Shown: positions 1 through 7,266, counted from the stretch's first letter. The stretch: 17,597 nucleotides of DNA from JBFKOL01 sp041628815 (GCA_041628815.1 JBFKOL010000052.1:1-17597), one strand, 5' to 3'. Numbers and translations are program-made. The notes: generated from the letters alone by a model not told the origin.

Positions 1-66
1 AAAGATCTCAAAAGAGTGGACTTCATGTTCGATGCACAGATTGATGACACAATGTTAAGTAAATGA
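1..66 (+). CDS. 3' end of an unidentified protein (partial)
   Basis: The first frame is open from base 1 to a TGA at 64-66 and encodes 21 residues ending in DAQIDDTMLSK. The fragment is acidic and hydrophilic. It is probably the C-terminus of a plus-strand gene that starts before the window and converges on the acetyltransferase gene. No domain can be assigned from so short a tail. The call rests only on an open frame touching the window edge and on the non-coding, repeat-bearing sequence that begins right after the stop, so chance is possible. Confidence 0.4.
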   Translation, partial: KDLKRVDFMFDAQIDDTMLSK

Positions 67-93
67 TTGAAGGATGCATTCTGTTCAATTTTT

Positions 94-171
94 GAAGTTG
101 TGAAGTTGTGGGGTTGTCAAGTTATCAGGTTGCAAATTTATAGAGTTGCATTGTTCCTGGTTGCAGGTTGT
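94..171. repeat. Degenerate tandem octamer repeat, about 10 units
   Basis: From 94 the sequence reads in phased 8-base units: gaagttgt, gaagttgt, ggggttgt, caagttat, caggttgc, aaatttat, agagttgc, attgttcc, followed by two 7-base units, tggttgc and aggttgt. The consensus is roughly NNRGTTGY. The array fills the gap between two convergent gene ends (stops at 66 and 233). Two further units of the same type lie at 7052-7067, so this looks like a dispersed intergenic repeat family. It has no coding potential I can see. Confidence 0.75.
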
Positions 172-232
172 ATAACTTTTTATACCCTATATTACTTCCC
201 TAATACACCGAGTACAGGGCGAGCCACTCAAA

Positions 233-784
233 CTACCTAAACCACTCAAACTTCTTAAACTGATCCCCCCATTCCTCCTTCCTGATGCGATAGGTGTAAT
301 TCTCCTCAGGTCTTTTCATCAAATGCTTCAATGATGGATCTGTCAGACGCACCGCACCAATCTTTTCCGCTGCTTTGATGGAGCGGATGTTTTCCTTGCC
401 GATATGTAGTAGAACAAAGTCCACTTCCTTAAATGCATGATCGATCATCAGGCGTTTGATGGCACCATTGTACTTGCCACCCCAGTATTTTCTTGACAGG
501 AAGGTCCAGCCTATTTCGATGCCATTGTTCACCCCGGGAATGGGCTGGTATCGAGAGCTACCGATCACCTTGCCGGTGGACCGGTCAATGATGACGAGGG
601 CGCCGCCCGAGGCCATCGATTCTTCGAACAGATTCCGGAAGACTTCTTTTTTGTAGCGGTCATAGCTGGGATGTTGCACCCATAGTTCCTTGTCACTGGC
701 TACCTTGTACAAATCGTCAAAGTCGTCATCGGAAAGAGGTCTCAGGGTTACGAGATTGTCCTCTAGTATAGGCTGCCTGTTCAT
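233..784 (-). CDS. GNAT family N-acetyltransferase (RimJ/RimL-like)
   Basis: This 183-residue cytoplasmic protein is predicted to transfer an acetyl group from acetyl-CoA to an amine; the acceptor is unknown. The N-terminus (LEDNLVTLRPLSDDD) matches the opening of RimJ/RimL-type GNATs. It is followed by the central strand GKVIGSSRYQPI (about 71-82), IEIGWTFL (89-96) and WGGKYNGAIKRLM (101-113), where the acetyl-CoA pyrophosphate loop should sit. The late helix ENIRSIKAAEKIGA (131-144) is the usual family C-terminal motif. The loop departs from the common Q/RxxGxG/A pattern, having GKYNG instead. The ATG start lies 7 bases after the stop of the upstream haloperoxidase-like gene, so the two are probably co-transcribed. 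The family is secure and the substrate is not. Confidence 0.88.
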   Translation of the reverse strand: MNRQPILEDNLVTLRPLSDDDFDDLYKVASDKELWVQHPSYDRYKKEVFRNLFEESMASGGALVIIDRSTGKVIGSSRYQPIPGVNNGIEIGWTFLSRKYWGGKYNGAIKRLMIDHAFKEVDFVLLHIGKENIRSIKAAEKIGAVRLTDPSLKHLMKRPEENYTYRIRKEEWGDQFKKFEWFR

Positions 785-791
785 TGATAGT

Positions 792-2264
792 TCAACTCGT
801 TTCGCCGATGTGTTTTTTATAAAATTTCCATACTTCCCTTGCTACATCTCTGCCCAGTTCGAGACCGGCTACATTATCTGCCTGGATATGGTATCCTCCG
901 AGCACTCTTGAAATACCGGCCATTTCCGCGGTTTCTGAGAGGGTGGGGAAGTGGAGAGTGACGGTGTCCCCGAGGTTGTCAGGCTCTGTTAAGGCTCCTG
1001 CCACCAATTGGACATCTACGCCAAATTCGTCACTACCTGTCCAGAGCTTCAATGCCTCGGCACATCCACCGCTGATGGTGCTGTGCCCGGATACATAGCT
1101 GGGAAAGGGTGGGCACAAAAATGTTTCAGGCGAATAGGGTCTCCATTGCTGACCTTCAAGTTCCATCATGCCTTTACCTTCGCCGCCCCAGGCTTTGATG
1201 ATCTGGTCTTCATAATATTGGTGGACGAGCGCATAAGGTCGTGCATAGTCATAAAACATCTTGGAATCCCACGATGCGATAAAAGCATCCATGGCGACGA
1301 CCTGGTTGTAAAAATACATTTTGACATCCTCGTCCAGGGTATGGTTGTCCCTCCTGGAAATGTCCTGCGCAAAGATCAGCCAGTGACCAGCCTGCTGCAC
1401 GGATTTGGGTCCGTCCCGCATGAATTCCACAAGCGCCTTTTGTTCGTCTGTGAGGTTGGCCTGCATGTCTATCACTTCCCGCACTTCTTCTTCGAGCTGT
1501 TTCGAACCGATCATCGGGGGTGGACCTGGCCGGAACTGATCCGCGGACTGCAGGGCGATGGGTTTTACCTTGTCCCAGAATGGCGTCAGGCATCCCGGGG
1601 CAAATTTTCCTCCTTTACCGTCGGAAAAATACTTGGGCTGCCAGCGGTTGGGGTCGACATTGACATCTGCGGTATTGACAGGTTCATACCCGACATAGTT
1701 GAAGTACGGTTGGCCTTTGGATCCTTCTTCTTCGCCATATTGATTCGCACCGTCGCCTTTGCGAGCATCGATGACAGCTTTGGCGGCAAGATTCCCAATG
1801 CCCTGTGGTGTTGAAGGATCCAGGGATGCATCATTGGGATCCAGGCCCAATTCTTTCATAAAATCTTTGAAAAGCGTTTTATCGGAATAATAGTATTCAT
1901 TCATGGCCCTGAAGGCGGCATAGCTGATGGCAATTTCTTTGTTCTGCAAGGTTTGTTCATCCGGGGGTCTGCGATTAACTCCTTCAAGGTAAACCGGTAT
2001 GGCTTTTTCGTCATAGCGGGACCAGGCGTCAAAAACCGACACAAAGATGAGTCCCAGGTAACGGGAGGTAATGGTAGGCCTGGGATTGAACCTTTCAGTG
2101 TCGCTGGCGGTGGCCGTCAGTGCGATTTGTCCCCATCGGTAGGCCAGATTTTCGGCACCCCTGGGCTCTGGTCCATTTTGATATAAAGCATTTATCTCTT
2201 GTCGTTCCGGTCCTTTACAACACCATAGGAGCAACAATACCAGAATAAGTGGAAACTTGTACAT
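792..2264 (-). CDS. Vanadium-dependent haloperoxidase-like lipoprotein (PAP2 superfamily)
   Basis: This 490-residue protein has an all-helical acid phosphatase/vanadium haloperoxidase fold. The vanadate-binding set is visible: K335 and R342 in WDSKMFYDYARP, S392-G393-H394 in PSYVSGHSTISGG, and R453 and H459 in SRVLGGYH. The K-to-R and R-to-H spacings of 7 and 6 residues match known vanadium haloperoxidases. Those enzymes use H2O2 to oxidise a halide to hypohalous acid; PAP2 relatives with the same site are phosphatases. The N-terminus is a hydrophobic signal ending in LLLWCC (C15/C16), which suggests a lipoprotein, although the lipobox is not canonical. The ATG follows an A-rich leader (aatcaaaaaataaaaa) typical of Bacteroidota. 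A GNAT gene follows 7 bases downstream. Halide specificity cannot be read from the sequence. Confidence 0.85.
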   Translation of the reverse strand: MYKFPLILVLLLLWCCKGPERQEINALYQNGPEPRGAENLAYRWGQIALTATASDTERFNPRPTITSRYLGLIFVSVFDAWSRYDEKAIPVYLEGVNRRPPDEQTLQNKEIAISYAAFRAMNEYYYSDKTLFKDFMKELGLDPNDASLDPSTPQGIGNLAAKAVIDARKGDGANQYGEEEGSKGQPYFNYVGYEPVNTADVNVDPNRWQPKYFSDGKGGKFAPGCLTPFWDKVKPIALQSADQFRPGPPPMIGSKQLEEEVREVIDMQANLTDEQKALVEFMRDGPKSVQQAGHWLIFAQDISRRDNHTLDEDVKMYFYNQVVAMDAFIASWDSKMFYDYARPYALVHQYYEDQIIKAWGGEGKGMMELEGQQWRPYSPETFLCPPFPSYVSGHSTISGGCAEALKLWTGSDEFGVDVQLVAGALTEPDNLGDTVTLHFPTLSETAEMAGISRVLGGYHIQADNVAGLELGRDVAREVWKFYKKHIGETS

Positions 2265-2330
2265 TTTTTATTTTTTGATTCAGCAATTCACATTTACCCT
2301 CCAAACACAGGAAGGATTCCCTGGCGATTA

Positions 2331-2379
2331 CCCTTGATGAATTTCGTTTGGTGATATCCAAACGACTGAATTCCAAGGG
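2331..2379. repeat. Interrupted inverted repeat (large hairpin)
   Basis: Three nested arms pair around a 6-base loop (tgatat, 2352-2357). The inner arms are TCGTTTGG (2344-2351) with CCAAACGA (2358-2365), 8 perfect pairs. The middle arms are gaatt (2339-2343) with aattc (2369-2373). The outer arms are cccttg (2331-2336) with caaggg (2374-2379). Bulges of 2 and 3 bases separate the blocks, giving 19 pairs in all. It lies 66 bases upstream of the haloperoxidase-like start and 91 bases past the stop of the small membrane protein gene. No T-run follows on either strand, so it is not a standard terminator. It could be an operator, a 5' UTR structure or a dispersed palindromic element. Confidence 0.7.
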
Positions 2380-2470
2380 TTGTGTTTGACTTCACGACCG
2401 TATTTTCGAAATGTACAAAACACGCAGGTTAATTGCCCGCTATATCTTCAACTTTTATGCTAAATCCTTG

Positions 2471-2779
2471 TCAGAAGAAGTCTTGCTTCATCAATTGGAT
2501 CTTGTCAAACAATTCTCCTACACCCAATGCTGCCCAGAGAATAAAGATACCCACGGCGATCTTGATGTACCAGGGAATCCGGAATCGTGTTGTACGAGTA
2601 AAGAAGGCATCAATGGGTGGGAAATAGAGTAGAGATAGCACTACGATGAAAATGCCAAAGCCGGGATCGTTGCCCCAGAATGCGTTGATGACGCCGATGA
2701 GTAAAAAAAGTGTTCCAAAGATCCATGATAGAGCAGTTCGCAACATTGTATAAGATTCCATACAGAAAGATACAATCAT
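2471..2779 (-). CDS. Small integral membrane protein
   Basis: This hydrophobic protein of up to 102 residues has three likely membrane helices at about 16-34, 40-56 and 70-88, and a short hydrophilic C-terminus ending KIQLMKQDFF. I do not recognise a characterised family. The ATG at 2779 gives MIVSFCMESYTM; internal ATGs at residues 7 and 12 are equally plausible starts, and MLRTALSWIFG from residue 12 would place the first helix at the usual distance from the N-terminus. The gene lies 43 bases after the CPBP protease gene on the same strand and could be the last gene of that operon. It is followed by the hairpin at 2331-2379. Confidence 0.65.
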   Translation of the reverse strand: MIVSFCMESYTMLRTALSWIFGTLFLLIGVINAFWGNDPGFGIFIVVLSLLYFPPIDAFFTRTTRFRIPWYIKIAVGIFILWAALGVGELFDKIQLMKQDFF

Positions 2780-2822
2780 TACGTCAAGGTGGAGGGATGA
2801 GCAAGTTTATAACTCTCTTGGG

Positions 2823-3599
2823 TTACTGATAATCCAGGCTGAATAATTTTCCCTTGATGTTACTACCATCTCTTTTTGTTTTCCTGACGGTGAGGACAAC
2901 CACCAATAGGATGGTCAGCAGGCGAAATAGATTGGCTCCCCATCCGCCTATGGCATTGGTAGCATCGATATCGAAGATTTCCCAATAAAGATTCATGAGG
3001 ATGTGAGTGCCTATCGGTACCCAAAGGTTGTGGTCCCATTCGATGTAGAGCCACCCAAAAATCAGGCTTCCCGCGAAAGTAATACCGAATACACCCGCGG
3101 TGCTAGCGAGGTCATTGCCCTGATAGAGGTGGCCCAGACCAAAAAGTACAGACGCCAGGACAATGGCCGGGAAAAATCCGATTTTGAGGACCCTGAATAA
3201 CAAGCCGAATAAGAATCCCCGGAATATCAATTCTTCGCTGAAGCCGGAAATGAATGACCAAAACAGTATGTCCAAAAAGGTCGTATCCCTATTCACCGGA
3301 GCAATGATCAGAAAGCCAATGAGCATGGGAAGCGTAAAGATCAAAGACTGTGTCAATCCGGATAAAATATTCTTATCCAAACCAAGAATGGAGAGCACAT
3401 GGTCCGACCTGTTCATTGATTTGACGACCAAAACAGTAAAGACCAAACACAAGCCAATTTGCAATGTATACCTGAGGCCGTACCTGATCCACTCGTTGAG
3501 ATGAGACAGGTTGGCCATCTTTTCGGTGTATCTCCAGGAGTCTTCAATGATGAGATACATCACCAGGATTGCAAAAGCAAATAATATTTTCTTAGTCAT
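2823..3599 (-). CDS. CPBP family intramembrane metalloprotease (CAAX/Abi-like)
   Basis: This 258-residue polytopic membrane protein has about seven hydrophobic segments. The family's three motifs are present: EExxxRG as E122-E123-LIF-R127-G128, FxxxH as F153-GLG-H157, and a late HxxxN as H199-ILM-N203. These residues form the active site of Rce1-like glutamic/metal proteases, so the catalytic set is intact. Bacterial members cleave membrane proteins or protect against self-made bacteriocins; many have no known substrate. The gene starts 21 bases after the binding-protein-like gene and is probably translated from the same transcript. No CAAX-type prenylation enzyme or bacteriocin precursor is visible nearby, so its target here is unknown. 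Confidence 0.87.
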   Translation of the reverse strand: MTKKILFAFAILVMYLIIEDSWRYTEKMANLSHLNEWIRYGLRYTLQIGLCLVFTVLVVKSMNRSDHVLSILGLDKNILSGLTQSLIFTLPMLIGFLIIAPVNRDTTFLDILFWSFISGFSEELIFRGFLFGLLFRVLKIGFFPAIVLASVLFGLGHLYQGNDLASTAGVFGITFAGSLIFGWLYIEWDHNLWVPIGTHILMNLYWEIFDIDATNAIGGWGANLFRLLTILLVVVLTVRKTKRDGSNIKGKLFSLDYQ

Positions 3600-3620
3600 A
3601 CCTGTATCCTTGATTTGAAA

Positions 3621-4496
3621 CTATTCTCGCTTCCATACGAGCTCTGGCATGCGGGTATCACTGTCTATTATACGGGCGGATTTAAGGTTATGAACCACCC
3701 CTCTGAGCATCTTGTCACTCACCCATCCATGGATCGCCCATTCGGTGGCATGGTACCAACGCTCGGCATCTTTGCTGTTAAGACCATACCGCTCGATGAC
3801 CAGATCGATGTTTGCGTCGTCCTGCATGAACCGGTCACAACTGTCGTGGATCGTCCTCAGCATGCGGATGACTGCCTCGGGAGACTGTTTAATGATTTTG
3901 TTGGTGGCCGCTACTACGAAACACGGCCAAGGAGTAATGAATTCTCCGATCCTCCTGAGCCGGCCTCCATCGACAAAGGGCTTGGAGGTATATTTCTCCC
4001 AGTAAAATACATCTGCCTCCAGGGACTCCAGTGAAGCCAGGGCACCTTCCAAATTTTTCACAACCTTGAATTGATCCCTTGCTAAACTCTTATCATGGTC
4101 TGTCGCGTCGACAATGGCCATCAGATGCGATCCCGAGCCGAAACGGCTGATGGCATAGCGCTTGTCGTAAATCTCAGCGTGATGCATCAGTGCATTTCGT
4201 ATTCCGGTATGAATGCCCCAGATCAAGGGAGTGGTCACATACCCGGAAATGATTTGGGACGGGTTGCCCGCAAAGATGTCCTTGATGATGCCTTCGGTCA
4301 GCAGGATACATGCATCGACATCGTCGTTTCTCAGGGCCTTCGTCATTTCACCCGTGCCACCTTTGAAGGTGGTCCATTCAATATCGATCCTTCTGCTTCT
4401 GAAACTGCCGTTTTCAACGGCCAGGTGTATTGGCAGGTTGAAATGTTCCGGCACACCGCCAAGTCTTATTGTTTTATTTGTAGGATGTTTTGTCAT
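3621..4496 (-). CDS. Leaderless substrate-binding-protein-like protein (NMT1/THI5, Ca3427-like)
   Basis: This 291-residue protein has a type 2 periplasmic-binding-protein fold of the nitrate/sulfonate/thiamine-precursor group. The N-terminus IRLGGVPEHFNLPIHLAVENG (about 10-30) is the usual first strand and helix. GGTGEM (46-51), DVDACILLTEG (59-69) and FGSGSHLM (119-126) are the expected ligand-cleft loops. Exported relatives feed ABC importers, but this protein begins MTKHPTNKTIRLGG with no signal peptide or lipobox, and no importer permease or ATPase is adjacent. It most resembles the Ca3427 group of cytosolic binding-protein-like proteins, as far as I can judge from memory of the family. 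The start codon lies one base after the SnoaL-like stop, so coupled translation is likely. The ligand is unknown; a pyrimidine or small sulfur/nitrogen compound is a guess. Confidence 0.8.
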   Translation of the reverse strand: MTKHPTNKTIRLGGVPEHFNLPIHLAVENGSFRSRRIDIEWTTFKGGTGEMTKALRNDDVDACILLTEGIIKDIFAGNPSQIISGYVTTPLIWGIHTGIRNALMHHAEIYDKRYAISRFGSGSHLMAIVDATDHDKSLARDQFKVVKNLEGALASLESLEADVFYWEKYTSKPFVDGGRLRRIGEFITPWPCFVVAATNKIIKQSPEAVIRMLRTIHDSCDRFMQDDANIDLVIERYGLNSKDAERWYHATEWAIHGWVSDKMLRGVVHNLKSARIIDSDTRMPELVWKRE

Positions 4497-4497
4497 T

Positions 4498-4935
4498 TCA
4501 AACCAATTCTATGGCTCCTATTTCAAGCAAGGGTTCAAAAAGATTGGCAGCGCCGGTATGTTCTACAATTTTGCCATTCACCACCTTATCGAGGTTTATG
4601 CCTGTAACCGTTATTTTTTTATGGGTTGGACGAATACCCATCCACTCACCGACGTGCACACCTGTCATGAAATAGTAAGTGGCGACCCATTCATCTTCAC
4701 AGACTTGTAATGTAATGGTCAGTTTTAAGTCAGCATATGTCTTTCTGACACCATTGATATGGTCAATAGCCCCTTGTATGCCCACTTGATATCGCTTCCC
4801 GTAATATTCCTCGGCATAATCGAAACTTATGAAATCGCTGATCCGCTCTATGTTACCAGTATTAACGACTTCCTCGATGTACCTTCTTACGATATCCTTT
4901 GCCATGTTTTTGTTGATCTGATGGATTTGAGTCAT
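4498..4935 (-). CDS. SnoaL-like / ester cyclase family protein
   Basis: This 145-residue cytoplasmic protein has the NTF2-like cone fold of the SnoaL polyketide-cyclase family. The opening helix KDIVRRYIEEVVNTGNIERISDFIS (about 13-37) and the late strands ITVTGINLDKVVNGKIVEHTG (108-128) are characteristic; the final I-x-E-H-x-G-x-x-N (123-131) is usual in the ester cyclase branch. Length matches single-domain members. True SnoaL closes a ring in aclacinomycin/nogalamycin biosynthesis, but most bacterial relatives have no known reaction, and no polyketide synthase is present here. The ATG overlaps the upstream reductase stop by four bases (ATGA), which shows translational coupling. An internal ATG at residue 11 is an alternative start. 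Confidence 0.85.
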   Translation of the reverse strand: MTQIHQINKNMAKDIVRRYIEEVVNTGNIERISDFISFDYAEEYYGKRYQVGIQGAIDHINGVRKTYADLKLTITLQVCEDEWVATYYFMTGVHVGEWMGIRPTHKKITVTGINLDKVVNGKIVEHTGAANLFEPLLEIGAIELV

Positions 4936-5483
4936 GGATTTATGGTGTACTCCAATTCCACCATTCCGTCTTTATAAGCTGTCACATCTATTAATTTAAG
5001 ATTTATCCGTTTGCCAATAAAATTAAAGAACAAGGTACCGGCACCCAACAGTACGGGCATGATGGATATTACGATTGCATCGGCAAGATCCTGGCGGATG
5101 AATTCCTTGGTGAGTGCGGCACCCCCTACCATCCATATGTTTTGGTATTTCGGTTTGAGTTCGTTTACGACTAGCTCCCGTAGATCGCCAGAGCGGAAGT
5201 CGACCTGCTTATTGTCCGATTGCAGTGTCCTGGTGGTCAACACGACTACGGGTTTTTCGCCATAGGGCCAACCAAGTTGAAGTGCTATTTCATAAGTACG
5301 TGATCCCATCACGTAGCAATCGATACTATTAAGGAAAGCAGCAATCTCTGTATCTGCCAGTGTTTTTCCTTTTTCATAGGTCGAGGATGAATACATCCAG
5401 TCAATTGTTTCGTCTTCTGCGGCTATGAAGCCATCGAGACTGGCAACCATGTGTATGGTAATCCTGGAATCATCATTTGTCAT
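4932..5483 (-). CDS. RibD C-terminal domain / dihydrofolate reductase-like protein
   Basis: This 183-residue soluble protein has a DHFR fold of the RibD C-terminal type. Visible motifs are the first strand and substrate loop ITIHMVASLDGFIA (8-21), VMGSRTYE (58-65), the NADPH-binding glycine pair in WMVGGAALTKEFI (117-129), and PVLLGAGTLFF (143-153). Such proteins are predicted NAD(P)H-dependent reductases. They are common stand-alone proteins in Bacteroidota and rarely act in folate or riboflavin synthesis, and no rib gene is nearby. It is the first gene of a compact operon with the SnoaL-like, binding-protein-like and CPBP genes. A promoter should lie in 5484-5621. The substrate is unknown. 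Confidence 0.87.
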   Translation of the reverse strand: MTNDDSRITIHMVASLDGFIAAEDETIDWMYSSSTYEKGKTLADTEIAAFLNSIDCYVMGSRTYEIALQLGWPYGEKPVVVLTTRTLQSDNKQVDFRSGDLRELVVNELKPKYQNIWMVGGAALTKEFIRQDLADAIVISIMPVLLGAGTLFFNFIGKRINLKLIDVTAYKDGMVELEYTINP

Positions 5484-5621
5484 TCGATCAATTTGTAGAG
5501 CGACCTAAAAAGTTGGTAGGTTAAGATAATTATGCTTAAGGACAACATGAACAAATAGAAATGAAGTTTTCAAAACCCAACGGTTTTCACGATCTCAATC
5601 AGGAAATCCCCGGATAGAAGT

Positions 5622-6395
5622 TCAGTGGTTATTATTGCGCCATTTCCAGCGCCAGGAAACTCCCATGTCGATGAACCAGTCTGTTGCATCTGCGTCTCCC
5701 TGCCATCCCGTGGAAAAATCGAGTTGTAATTCTGAGTTGATCACCAGGGACATCCCGGTATCCGTATTGATATCGAAGTCATTGAAGAGTCCATAAATCT
5801 CGGCAAAGACCCCGATCTTGTCCGTAATGGCATAAGAAGCATTCAGGACGTAAATGAGATTGGGATCACCGCCATTCCCCATCCAGGCGACGCCCAGATT
5901 GGAAGTGATTGCCAGACGACCTGTGAGTTGACTGACGGATGAAAGGGTGAACATGCTGCCCAATTGGTCCCGTCTGAAATCCGCACTTTGCGCTTTCAGC
6001 AATAGCCTTCCCTGCAAACCTACGGAAGGTATGACGCCTGAGCTCTCGTACAAATTGATTCGGCCGCCAATCTGTGTGTCACTGATGCCGTTGGAATTGG
6101 TTTGCGGCCCGTTAAAGTTGAAACGTGTGGATTGCCATGTAATCGCACCGTTGATTTCGATGTTTTCCGTAATCCCCAGTCTTAAGACCGTATTTTCTAA
6201 AAAAGAGGACAGGGATGTGCTACCATCATCTATACGGTTGAAGGTCATTCCTGTCTGGACCTGGAAAACCTTGTTGCCTACCGTGAAGGGATTGATGCCC
6301 TGGCCGGGTCTTCCTGTCCTGATCGATTCGCTGAACTGCCCAAAAATCGAGAAGGGTAAAGTGATAATTATCAGTAAGGTTATCGTTGACTTCAT
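5622..6395 (-). CDS. Outer-membrane beta-barrel protein (phenol-degradation MetA-pathway transporter-like)
   Basis: This 257-residue secreted protein has a signal peptide (MKSTITLLIIITLPFSIFGQ, cleavage probably at G19/Q20). The mature part is made of alternating amphipathic strands: VFQVQTGMTFNRI, LRLGITENIEINGAITWQS, SDTQIGGRINLYE and DKIGVFAEIYGLF, ending with WFIDMGVSWRWKW. This pattern and the RTGRPGQGINPFTVGNKVFQVQTG opening fit the small outer-membrane barrels often annotated as MetA-pathway phenol-degradation or generic transporter proteins. No phenol catabolism genes are present, so the name should not be read as function. The C-terminus lacks the usual terminal aromatic residue. It begins 30 bases after the DUF4256 gene and may be co-transcribed with it. 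Confidence 0.75.
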   Translation of the reverse strand: MKSTITLLIIITLPFSIFGQFSESIRTGRPGQGINPFTVGNKVFQVQTGMTFNRIDDGSTSLSSFLENTVLRLGITENIEINGAITWQSTRFNFNGPQTNSNGISDTQIGGRINLYESSGVIPSVGLQGRLLLKAQSADFRRDQLGSMFTLSSVSQLTGRLAITSNLGVAWMGNGGDPNLIYVLNASYAITDKIGVFAEIYGLFNDFDINTDTGMSLVINSELQLDFSTGWQGDADATDWFIDMGVSWRWKWRNNNH

Positions 6396-6425
6396 TTGAG
6401 GTCTGATCTATTCATAAAATAGGAA

Positions 6426-6995
6426 TTATACCTTGATCATACCTCGAAACCCCCTTGCCGCATAATAAGATTGCGCACCATTGTGATAAATAAATACATG
6501 GTCGTAGCGGAAATCACCAAAAATAGCACCGCCGTGTTTACGGATTGCGGAAGGTGTTTTGAGCCAACTCGAGGTTTTGGTATCAAAGTTTTCCAGTTTC
6601 TGCAGTTGGCGGTACTCCTTTTCAGTCATTATTTCAATCCCCATTTCGGCCGCCATATTCACGGCATTGTGTTTTGGTTTATGCTCCTTGCGGGCCTCCA
6701 GTGCCGCCCTATCATAGCAAAGACTGCGCCGTCCCTTGGGGCTCTCCATTGAGCAATCTGCAAACATGACTTCCCCTGTGTCCGGGTTGCAACCGATCAC
6801 ATCCGGTTCGCCCCCGGTGCTTTCCATTGCCTGTAACGAACTTATCTTGTCAGAACTGATCTCCAATCTATGTGCCACATCTTCCCATCGGATATCTTGG
6901 TGGCGGTGCATATTATTTTGAAATCGCTCTTCTAAAATGATCAGCAGTGATTCATGGGTGTCAAGTGTTGATTCTACGGATTTCTTTTTGCTCAT
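6426..6995 (-). CDS. DUF4256 domain-containing protein
   Basis: This 189-residue soluble protein has no signal peptide or membrane segment. The sequence follows the DUF4256 pattern throughout: LLIILEERFQNNMHRHQDIRW near the N-terminus, then GGEPDVIGCNPDTGEVMFADCS (about 61-82), PKGRRSLCYDRAALEARKEHKP (86-107), and a C-terminal GGAIFGDFRYDHVFIYHNGAQSYYAARGFRG. The function of the family is unknown to me. The ATG start is preceded by about 270 bases with no assigned gene except a possible short ORF. The outer-membrane protein gene follows 30 bases downstream on the same strand. Confidence 0.85.
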   Translation of the reverse strand: MSKKKSVESTLDTHESLLIILEERFQNNMHRHQDIRWEDVAHRLEISSDKISSLQAMESTGGEPDVIGCNPDTGEVMFADCSMESPKGRRSLCYDRAALEARKEHKPKHNAVNMAAEMGIEIMTEKEYRQLQKLENFDTKTSSWLKTPSAIRKHGGAIFGDFRYDHVFIYHNGAQSYYAARGFRGMIKV

Positions 6996-7051
6996 GATTT
7001 CATGATCGTTAAATACAATGTATCAACAAATTTTAGAATAGGAAATAGCAC

Positions 7052-7082
7052 GGGTTGCCGGGTTGTTGTAATCCTGTTACAA
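7052..7082. repeat. Two octamer units and a small inverted repeat
   Basis: Positions 7052-7067 are gggttgcc followed by gggttgtt, matching the octamer type seen at 94-171. Overlapping this, TTGTAA (7066-7071) and TTACAA (7077-7082) form a perfect 6-base inverted repeat around tcctg. The palindrome includes the stop codon of the short ORF that ends at 7077. It lies in the gap between the ATP-grasp and DUF4256 genes. There is no long T-run, so I do not call it a terminator. Confidence 0.45.
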
Positions 7083-7253
7083 TGCATCTTCAAGCTGTAC
7101 CAATTTGGTCTTAAAGAGTATTGCGCCGGATTGATTCACTTGGTTGATTAGATCCCTTTTTACTCTTCTTGCTTCATTTTGGTCTGTTCTGGTAGTGATC
7201 CTTGCTTCGGTTATACCGGCAATGATTCTTACTTCCTGTATTCCTGCTATCAA
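7077..7253 (-). CDS. Possible short basic ORF or gene remnant
   Basis: On the minus strand a frame with 58 codons from a TTG at 7253 ends at TAA (7077-7079). It encodes LIAGIQEVRIIAGITEARI in its first part and ends in FKTKLVQLEDAL. It is rich in R, K, Q, E and I, as expected for a charged helix. It has no ATG start, and the same frame is closed by TAG at 7272-7274, inside the end of the ATP-grasp gene. I recognise no family. It could be a non-ATG small gene, a decayed remnant or chance. Confidence 0.2.
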   Translation of the reverse strand: MIAGIQEVRIIAGITEARITTRTDQNEARRVKRDLINQVNQSGAILFKTKLVQLEDAL

Positions 7254-7266
7254 ACGACTTCTATGA

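Noticed and set aside
1008..1814. 268-codon open frame on the plus strand opposite the haloperoxidase-like gene
   Set aside because: It lies wholly antisense to a gene with a complete catalytic motif set; its translation is cysteine- and histidine-rich with no recognisable domain, as expected for a shadow frame.
4095..4710. Overlapping plus-strand frames across the SnoaL-like and binding-protein-like genes
   Set aside because: They are antisense to two well-supported, translationally coupled genes, and have no family match that I recognise.
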